A stretch of DNA of 64,000 nucleotides from positions 99,965,189-100,029,188 of the forward strand of contig OV884009.1 in NCBI GenBank assembly GCA_930367205.1, in the 5' to 3' direction. The position numbers and the translations under genes are program-made. This document shows, piece after piece, positions 57,827 to 64,000 of this stretch. The first letter of the stretch is position 1. Each line of letters opens with the position of its first letter. The notes beneath the pieces were generated by a model. It made no database searches and was not told where the DNA came from. It saw only the letters and a list, made by a program, of their open reading frames with translations. This stretch comes from Acanthosoma haemorrhoidale (lineage: Eukaryota > Arthropoda > Insecta > Hemiptera > Acanthosomatidae).

Positions 57827-57836
57827 CCCCCCTGCC
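57827..57836 (-). promoter_or_regulatory. Polypurine tract
   Basis: GGCAGGGGGG on the minus strand abuts the LTR start AGTTAAGG, the expected plus-strand primer position. Confidence 0.8.
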
Positions 57837-57936
57837 AGTTTACGCATATCTCTTCGTAAACTCCAAGGTCCGCCGAACTCAGCACACAGCCTGTAATCCC
57901 TTACATCACGTTTACGGTCTAATATATTCATAGTCC

Positions 57937-58162
57937 TCACAAAAAAACAAAGAAAAGAGATAATACAGAAATAAAACAAAAATAATAATAACAAAAAATA
58001 ATACATTCGCCCTGGACCCGGTGGCTGCCAGGTAAAAAAAAATGGAACATCCACAATATAAATAATGAAAACAAAAACTCTCTCTGAGCAGCACATGTGA
58101 ATGTGAACATGTGAAACATATGATTCCGGATCAGTTGCTCCGTATCGGATCGAGGGCACACC
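57937..58162 (-). CDS. Short hydrophobic frame after pol, possible env remnant
   Basis: A minus-strand frame begins at or near the pol stop codon (first ATG at about 58162) and has a strongly hydrophobic FLFSLFILWMFHFFLPGS resembling a signal peptide, then ends after a second hydrophobic run. In another frame, the following sequence reads MYYFLLLLFLFYFCIISFLC and a basic, membrane-anchor-like tail extending to the polypurine tract. The position is that of env in errantiviruses, but only about 350 bp separate pol and the LTR, far too short for a full Env. It could be the two ends of a deleted env or chance in T-rich DNA. Confidence 0.4.
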
Positions 58163-58175
58163 ATCTTACGCACAT

Positions 58176-61100
58176 TCAACACCCTCCCCCCTGTGTTGGG
58201 AGTTTCAACTGTTCAATGTGAACGGTTCGCCTCTTCTTTGGGGTGGTCATACTCTCGATGGTCACGAGATTATGTTCCCGAATTATGATGACCTTAAAGG
58301 GCCCCTCATACCGAACAAGTTCCTTACTACGATTTGACACGACTTTTCTGTACACAACGGTCCCAATCGATATTGCTCCTATGCGATCACGCACCTTCAA
58401 ATTTGCCCGTGCCACGCGCTTGGATTTTTCGCGCATAATCTTATCGCGTACTTTGTACCACATCTTTCCGAGCTGTATGTGGGTGTTATGGAGCTGTGCC
58501 ACCATTCCCTCATCCGCCACCGTCTCTGGCCAGTTCCTCGGTCTCACTCGTAATCCAAACAAAATTTCGAAGGGTGCTAACCCCGTCGTGGCATGTATCG
58601 AGTGGTTGTATGCCGCCACCGCCATTGGCATCGCTACGTTCGCCGACAGGCCTTTATCCACCTGGTACACGCGTAAGTGGTCGCTGAGGGTGCTGTGTAA
58701 CCTTTCGATGGTTCCCCTGCTCTTGGGATGCCCGGGGGTATTAAAATGCCATACCACATCCCGTTTTTGCATTTCGGCTCTCACGGTTGCATTGTCAAAC
58801 TCCCGTCCCCCGTCCGACGAGATCCTCTCTGGTATGCCGTAGAACTGAAACCATGTGTTGAGGGCTTGTAATATGGAATCTGATGACTTGTCTCCCACCG
58901 CGTAGGCCATAGCCACTTTGCTAAATGGGTCGATGATAGTGACCCACTTAAAACCCCGCCACGTGAAGGTGTCCACTTGAATCTCCGTCAGTGGTGCTTC
59001 TGCCGTGGGTGATTCCTCCTGGAGTCCCTGCGGGGGATGTCTATCATATTTCGTCTTCTGACAAACTTCGCATGCTCCGATTACCTCCTGAATAGTCCAC
59101 TGCATCCCCCACCAAAAATAGCGCCTTCGTAGTGCTTGTGCCGTCTCCTGCCCACCGCGGTGGTTGGTTTTTCCTTGGTGATACGCCAGTGTTACCTCGC
59201 GTTGCTGCTCCTCGTCCCGCAGGGTTTGGACCACGGAAAGACACCGAATGAACGAGCGATCCACCCCCAACAGCTCTTTCTGCCACAGCTTTTTAATTTT
59301 GTCCCACACAGTCTCGTTGCCCACGAATAAATGGTGTGTTTTGCCGGGTTTGGACACGTCCTTGAGAGCCTGACAAATTTGATCTCCTCGAACTCCCGGT
59401 GGTGACCAAATCGTCGCGATCTGACTCCTACCGTACGTACTATGGAGTATTTTCAGAGCACCCGATGTTTGAGTTTTCCATATGATCTGCCTCCGCTTAT
59501 CATTGATAATTTCGTCCGTCGTCTCCATATCACGCGGTCTCTCTCCTATAGACTCGTCTGATGGTGTGTCCGCACTCCTGTCACTATCTTTCCGCGTGCT
59601 GCTCCTGCCCGCTTCTCCAGGCGTCCATTCCTCAATGAACTGCCTCATACCGCTCGATGTTTCCCCTTCTTCTATGGCGTTCACCATAATAGCGCGCGAC
59701 AGCCAATCTGCCACGACGTTGTCTTTGCCTGGCTTATATACAATATCCAGATTGTATTGGGCTAAGAATTCCTTCCACCTTGTTACCCTTGAGGAGGATT
59801 CTTTGAGTTTTCCGACCCATTGAAGAGGTCGGTGATCCGTATGTATTCGAAACCTTCTGCCAAATACATACGGACGGAAGTGCCCAATGGCCCACACTAT
59901 CCCGAGGAGTTCTCGTTCCAGAGCGCTGTACCGCGCCTCCGTGTCCGTCAGGCGTCTGCTCGCGTAAGCCACCGGTCTTTCCCCGTCTTCGCCTTCTTGT
60001 GACAATACTGCCCCCAAGGCATAGTCGCTTGCGTCGGTGGTGATCGTGAAATCCTTCTCAAAGTTAGGGAAAGCCAAAATCGGCGCCTCCTGCAAACGTG
60101 CCAAGCATTTGCGGATATTCTGCTCTATCAGCGGCGTGATCATTATCCGTGCTCCTTTCCGTAGTAAATTGTTAATGGGTACCATATATTCTGCCATGTC
60201 CGGCACGAAACGGCGGTAGTAATTGAGCGTGCCCAGTAATCTCCGAATCCCTTTTACATCTTTTGGCACCTCCATTCTCTGGATCGCTTCTACTTTCGTC
60301 GAGTCTGGTTGAACCCCTTCCTGTGAGATTGTGTGCCCTAAAAAACTAATCTGCTCCTGCCCCAGTGACGATTTGTCTATTGACAGTTTCAACCCGAAAT
60401 CCCTTAATCTCTCAAATACGTTCCGGAGGTGTTGAATATGTTCCGATTCCGTTCGGCTGAAGATCAGCAGGTCATCCATGTAAATTTGGCACATATTTTC
60501 GTCCATTCCTCTCAGAAGTTCGTCCATGAGACGCTGAAAGGTTATTGGAGCATTTTTGAGACCGAACGGCATTCTCGTGAACTCAAAATGCCCTCTTTCA
60601 AACGAAAACGCCGTTTTATGTTGGTCATGCGCAGCTAGTTTGATCTGATGGTACCCTGCTTTTAGGTCCAATGTGCTAAAAATTTTTGCACCGTTTAGTC
60701 TGTCTAGGATGTCTTCGAACCGCGGGATCGGATATTTTTCGTCCAGGGTATTATCGTTAAGTTTCCGAAAATCCACCACGACTCGGTATTTTTCCTCACA
60801 TTCTCCCGGTCGACTTTTCTTTTTCACTGCCCACAAAGGGCTATTATACGGAGACGTGCTATCTCTGATAATACCTTGGCGCTTGAGATCCTCGATCTCC
60901 TTTCTAATGTGTTGTCTGAGCGCTTGCGGATACCGCCTCTCCTTCACATACGTCACCCGCTCTACTTTTAACGGGATCTCATGTAGCGTTTTCCCCGTTG
61001 CTCCTAGCTTGTCCCCTTCAGCGAAAAAAATATCCCTAAACTCGCTCCTCAGACTCTCCCTCCAATCCTCCACTCTCTTAACCGCTCCTATTTGCTCCGT

Positions 61101-61502
61101 TTCGCCCCTTACGCCCCCCCGGCTTCGATAGGTTCGCTTCCCTATTTTGATCCTCCAGTTCTCCCCCTCGTTTTTGATGCGCGCGCCTACTTTTCCCAGT
61201 AAATCACACCCCACTATTATCTGGTATTCCCGTGGCATGTCTTCCACGACGTGTACTTTTATGTCACCCATTACTTTCGCCCATTCTTCCAGCCCCACGA
61301 CCGCTTCTCCCATTACTTCGCAGGGTCCCCCAAGAGTAAGTAATTTACACTTACATACCTTGATCTGGTGTGCCCTCTCTCCTCTACGCAACCTCTCTAA
61401 CGCACCACGAGATATTATTGTATTGGTGCTGCCAGTATCAATGAGGCACCTCTCCCCCTTCCCGAACTCGATAATTGGCAAACCACACATCCTTTCCCGC
61501 AC
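58176..61502 (-). CDS. pol: Pol polyprotein: protease, RT, RNase H, integrase
   Basis: 1108 codons are open. Domains in order: aspartic protease CLIDTGSTNTII (about residues 19-30); RT with IIRDSTSPYNSPLWAVKKK, VVVDFRKLNDNT, FSTLDLKAGYHQI, MPFGLKNAPITFQRLMD and the catalytic IYMDDLLIFS (about 340); RNase H with TTDASDYALGAVL, ALERELLGIVWAI and IHTDHRPLQW. Integrase has a His/Cys region (NHRGG, CEVCQ), IQVDTFTWRG, SSDGGREFDN and GTIERLHSTL with 35 residues between second Asp and Glu, and a GPF-type tail. It is closest in style to 17.6/297/gypsy elements. The listed start is a GTG; the frame is continuous with gag, so translation more likely enters from gag. Confidence 0.96.
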   Translation of the reverse strand: MRERMCGLPIIEFGKGERCLIDTGSTNTIISRGALERLRRGERAHQIKVCKCKLLTLGGPCEVMGEAVVGLEEWAKVMGDIKVHVVEDMPREYQIIVGCDLLGKVGARIKNEGENWRIKIGKRTYRSRGGVRGETEQIGAVKRVEDWRESLRSEFRDIFFAEGDKLGATGKTLHEIPLKVERVTYVKERRYPQALRQHIRKEIEDLKRQGIIRDSTSPYNSPLWAVKKKSRPGECEEKYRVVVDFRKLNDNTLDEKYPIPRFEDILDRLNGAKIFSTLDLKAGYHQIKLAAHDQHKTAFSFERGHFEFTRMPFGLKNAPITFQRLMDELLRGMDENMCQIYMDDLLIFSRTESEHIQHLRNVFERLRDFGLKLSIDKSSLGQEQISFLGHTISQEGVQPDSTKVEAIQRMEVPKDVKGIRRLLGTLNYYRRFVPDMAEYMVPINNLLRKGARIMITPLIEQNIRKCLARLQEAPILAFPNFEKDFTITTDASDYALGAVLSQEGEDGERPVAYASRRLTDTEARYSALERELLGIVWAIGHFRPYVFGRRFRIHTDHRPLQWVGKLKESSSRVTRWKEFLAQYNLDIVYKPGKDNVVADWLSRAIMVNAIEEGETSSGMRQFIEEWTPGEAGRSSTRKDSDRSADTPSDESIGERPRDMETTDEIINDKRRQIIWKTQTSGALKILHSTYGRSQIATIWSPPGVRGDQICQALKDVSKPGKTHHLFVGNETVWDKIKKLWQKELLGVDRSFIRCLSVVQTLRDEEQQREVTLAYHQGKTNHRGGQETAQALRRRYFWWGMQWTIQEVIGACEVCQKTKYDRHPPQGLQEESPTAEAPLTEIQVDTFTWRGFKWVTIIDPFSKVAMAYAVGDKSSDSILQALNTWFQFYGIPERISSDGGREFDNATVRAEMQKRDVVWHFNTPGHPKSRGTIERLHSTLSDHLRVYQVDKGLSANVAMPMAVAAYNHSIHATTGLAPFEILFGLRVRPRNWPETVADEGMVAQLHNTHIQLGKMWYKVRDKIMREKSKRVARANLKVRDRIGAISIGTVVYRKVVSNRSKELVRYEGPFKVIIIREHNLVTIESMTTPKKRRTVHIEQLKLPTQGGGC

Positions 61503-61547
61503 TGTATTGCACCTTAGGATGCGGTCGCCTCTCTGCTGCCACTCTCC

Positions 61548-61550
61548 TCA
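61548..61550 (-). other. UGA codon separating in-frame gag and pol
   Basis: The last gag codons (GAG GCC) are followed by TGA GGA GAG TGG, and the pol frame is exactly the gag frame with no other stop up to pol. Gag-pol could therefore be expressed by stop-codon readthrough, or TGA may be a mutated CGA. Confidence 0.9.
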
Positions 61551-62718
61551 GGCCTCCGTACGCCGCTCCCATCTGCGCGAGGGATTCTTCTGCCACTCTC
61601 GTCGTCTGCTCCCGCTGCGCTTCGACTCCTCTCCGTCTGTCTCCGACGTCCCTGATGACTCGTCGCCCGATGATCCAATTTCTCTTGGTGTCGCGCTCCG
61701 CCTCTCCCGGATTTCCTGGTTGTTCACCTCCATTGGTTCTGCTTTGTGAAATTCCCTTCTACGAAACAAGTATGGACATTGTCTTGCTATGTGTCCTTCT
61801 TCCCCACACTCAAAGCACTTAGTGCGAGGGCACTGAGCTACCAGATGGCCCGTCTTTCCACAACCATGACATTTCCTTTCTTCTTTCCGAGGTGCGTACC
61901 TAGGCCTCGTCACTCCCAATCTTCTCTCTCTTGTCGCTCCCCTGTCTCTACCGGCAAACGGCGTTTCCTGTCTCCTCCACACTGCTTTTGGGGTCCTGTT
62001 TCTCCTATATGGGATCTGGCTCCAATCGTTGTCATCTTCGTTCATTTTTACTTCTTCTTCCCTTGCGCTAGCATCTATCATCGCCTGGGCGCATTCGAGG
62101 AACGATCGCTCATTAGGGAACCCTTCCTTCCTTCCCGTCTCCTTCGCTAATTGTACCTTTAAGATTGTTGACAGGAATCCCATCCTGCCCTCCACTTCAT
62201 CGGCGCTAGTTGTCTCCCTCATTTTCTCATTTATTTTATTGTAGCGGACAACCAGGACTGCAGCATACTGTCCACTATTCTGTCTCGGAGATTTCATTTC
62301 TCGAAACATTTGGAATATATCCTCCTCTGGGGTCCATCGTCCCCCCCCCATATGCTTTTTTCAGTCTCGTCTTTACTATCTCCCACGGGGTTTCCTCGTC
62401 CGCCTGTATCAGGTTCAGCACCTTCCTTTTCACCCTGCACACCAGGTCTGCCTTTATTGACTTAGCGTCACCTGGGTCGAGTAACCCTTCGTCCATCTTG
62501 GCTTGTATCCTCTCCATAATCCTATCTCCACCTTTGAGAAAATGATTTAACTCACCTATTTCCCCAGAAAATTTTTCGAGGTCTGAGATCATTTTCCTCA
62601 TGTCCTGTGACGTCACTGCCCGCACCTTCATCCACGCCAGTGTGTTCGCATGGGCTTCAGCCATGGTTTCTTTAGGTAACTGTGGAACTTCAAACGCTGC
62701 CGGCCGCAATTCCACCAT
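61548..62718 (-). pseudogene. gag: gag with two zinc knuckles, one homopolymer frameshift
   Basis: ATG at 62718 starts MVELRPAAFEVPQLPKETMA. The N-terminal part (to about residue 125, ..VKTRLKKAYGGG) and the rest (RWTPEEDIFQMF onward) are in frames that differ by one base, joined at a run of nine G on the minus strand (62341-62349). Eight G would restore continuity, so a single-base gain is the simplest explanation. The C-terminal part has two CCHC knuckles, CHGCGKTGHLVAQC and CFECGEEGHIARQC, for RNA binding, and an Arg/Ser-rich tail. The frame ends at the UGA before pol. The frameshift could be genuine or a sequencing error. Confidence 0.9.
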
Positions 62719-62810
62719 TACCTACTTTAATTAAATCACACGAAAGTGAATAAGAAGGAAAAAAAAAACAAAAACCAACTCGCACGTTAATGACTCGAAC
62801 CCACTCCGCT

Positions 62811-62827
62811 CCCGGGTTTCGGCACCA
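62811..62827 (-). promoter_or_regulatory. Primer-binding site
   Basis: TGGTGCCGAAACCCGGG on the minus strand directly follows (and shares its first T with) the 5' LTR end. It is complementary to a tRNA 3' end ending CCA; the tRNA is not assigned. Confidence 0.8.
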
Positions 62828-63010
62828 GTTAACGATCGTCAACGAAAAACGAGAAGAAAAAGGAAAGAGGTTGAATGTAGTTACTGAACGAGAGTTGTCA
62901 CAAGACTGTTTTTATTTGAGCTTTTAAAGCCTCTCTAAATACATTCGGGATGTTTACATCCCGATGACTTAAGGATTAGGCTGGCTGCCTACGACGTCCG
63001 AACCTTAACT
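62827..63010 (-). repeat. 5' LTR of young gypsy element
   Basis: 184 bp, identical to 57643-57826. Confidence 0.96.
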
Positions 63011-63014
63011 TATA

Positions 63015-64000
63015 TATATATATATATATATATATGAATTTCCCTAAGGTTTAGAGCAAATTATAGACAATAACTCCAAAGGAAATTTAATTCGACTTTT
63101 TTTAAAAATATTTTGTATGTATTTCCGGATATTTTTCCTGAATTCTCTCTGTCGTCAACTGCCTGGGGCTAATCAAAAAAAAATATTTTAACTGAAAATA
63201 CACATGTAAAAATAAGGAAACGATTGCAAAATTGCGTTAGATCCAATCCCAAGCAAAAGGCCTGTGTGAAAGTGGAGCCTTAAGGGATTGACTTCAGGCT
63301 CCACATAAACTTGATTTAATTTTTTAGCAACAGGATATTATCTGCATCATAGGAGGGGTAGAGCTGAGGCGAAAATCGATGGCATATCTGACGATATAAA
63401 AACTTCAAATGGCCCAGTTTTATTGGCACTGGTCCTATCCACTTCAAATCAGTTTTGACTCTCGTTATTCTTTTCCCATCACCGGAAATTAAACTGCTAA
63501 GATTTTTCTTGCCTCGTTGTTCATCATTAAAATAATTTTTAATTGTATAGCAGTTATTTTGTGCTTCCCCGCCTTTTAATAACATTTTTTTCTCCACCCA
63601 TACTTTAAATTTATTTATTTGAAGTAGAAAGAGCACATATTTTTTTATATTTAATTATTGTTTAAATCTAATAGGCCAATTTTTATTTTTATGATTTTTT
63701 TCTGTAATATACATTACATATTGACTTCTTCGCTCACATATTAGCAAAAACTAAGTTTAATTGTTTAGCGTGAATTATTATTATTAAAGTTTACTTTACT
63801 ATGCAACAATGGGATCGGTATGAAAAGCTCCTAAGGATTGTATCAACAATTAAATAAAACTAACTACAATTAATTACTTATAACAACAATTAATTAAACA
63901 TTATCAAACTGGCCTCTGAGATAGTTTCTAGCTGCTTTAAGTTCCAATGAGCAGCTTCCTGTTTATCCGATAAATGTTTTGCAAGGCAACGCCAATATTT
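63015..64000. other. AT-rich flank with one unassigned open frame
   Basis: After the (TA)n run the only item of note is a 106-codon minus-strand frame (63316-63636) containing GKKNLSSLISGDGKRITRV and KWIGPVPIKLGHLKFLY. It has a fairly coding-like composition but no domain I recognise. A 9-bp-stem hairpin (GTGGAGCCT / AGGCTCCAC, 63272-63304) lies just 3' of it. Confidence 0.35.

Larger units (their letters stand above)
57643..63010 (-). mobile_element. Young gypsy-type LTR retrotransposon, near-intact (5368 bp)
   Basis: Two 184-bp LTRs are identical base for base, and the element lies between TATA copies (57639-57642 and 63011-63014) inside a TA microsatellite. LTR ends are AGTTAA...TTAACT rather than TG...CA, the style of Drosophila gypsy-like errantiviruses. 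On the minus strand it carries a primer-binding site, gag, pol with all domains, a short post-pol region and a polypurine tract. Only one homopolymer frameshift and one UGA interrupt gag-pol. Identity of the LTRs implies very recent insertion. Confidence 0.96.

Noticed and set aside
58243..62545. Many long plus-strand frames (up to 200 residues)
   Set aside because: They are antisense shadows of the minus-strand gag and pol of the young gypsy element.
1..64000. CRISPR array, bacterial operon or phage content
   Set aside because: No regularly spaced repeats, ribosome-binding sites or bacterial gene layout; all recognised genes are eukaryotic retroelement or transposon genes.

Overview
The window looks like a repeat-dense, AT-rich piece of an arthropod (most likely insect) nuclear genome. 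I found no convincing host gene. Almost everything recognisable is a transposable element, and together they record successive insertions: Jockey-clade, LOA/I-like and other non-LTR retrotransposons, several Ty3/gypsy-type LTR elements, a decayed errantivirus-like endogenous retrovirus, IS630-Tc1-mariner transposons, a small MITE, solo LTRs and tRNA-like sequences. Poly(A) and (TAA)n tails, TA duplications and insect-type gypsy/Jockey/mariner proteins support the arthropod assignment. The order cannot be fixed from the window alone.

Left third (1-22 kb): a 5'-incomplete Jockey element occupies 1-2928, with decayed relatives at 4047-4945 and 10160-10555. A solo LTR (family 1) lies at 7282-8193, with further copies at 12139-12750 and 20375-21233; each has 5-bp flanking duplications. 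A mariner 3' fragment (9525-9990), a gypsy RNase H relic (10760-11095), an inverted pair of about 110-bp MITEs (12815-12923 and 13870-13979), an internally deleted Tc1/mariner copy (14810-15427), a second solo-LTR family (17281-17883) and a gypsy integrase relic (18935-19745) complete this part.

Middle (22-45 kb): short Jockey 3' tails and relics of two LTR-element gag genes (24780-26265) precede the clearest structure in the window. A 5.2-kb Ty3/gypsy element with both LTRs (32807-38025, duplication ATAC) is nested inside the 3'UTR of a minus-strand Jockey element (32723-40011, 14-bp duplication). A 1251-bp Tc1/mariner element (40056-41306) sits 30 bp beyond it.

Right third (45-64 kb): a LOA/I-like RT-RNase H fragment with a (TAA)n tail (45770-47620), a heavily broken errantivirus-like pol-env relic (49245-52720), another Jockey copy (53411-55105), a second family-2 solo LTR (56456-57167), and the youngest element, a minus-strand gypsy-type element (57643-63010). 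That element has identical 184-bp LTRs and an uninterrupted 1108-residue pol; gag and pol share one frame, separated by a single UGA, and gag carries one frameshift in a G run.

For the autonomous families, gag supplies the particle proteins, pol supplies protease, RT, RNase H and integrase, and the LTRs supply promoter and poly(A) signals. Non-LTR elements use endonuclease-RT proteins and target-primed integration. The remaining stretches are AT-rich DNA in which I can support no gene.
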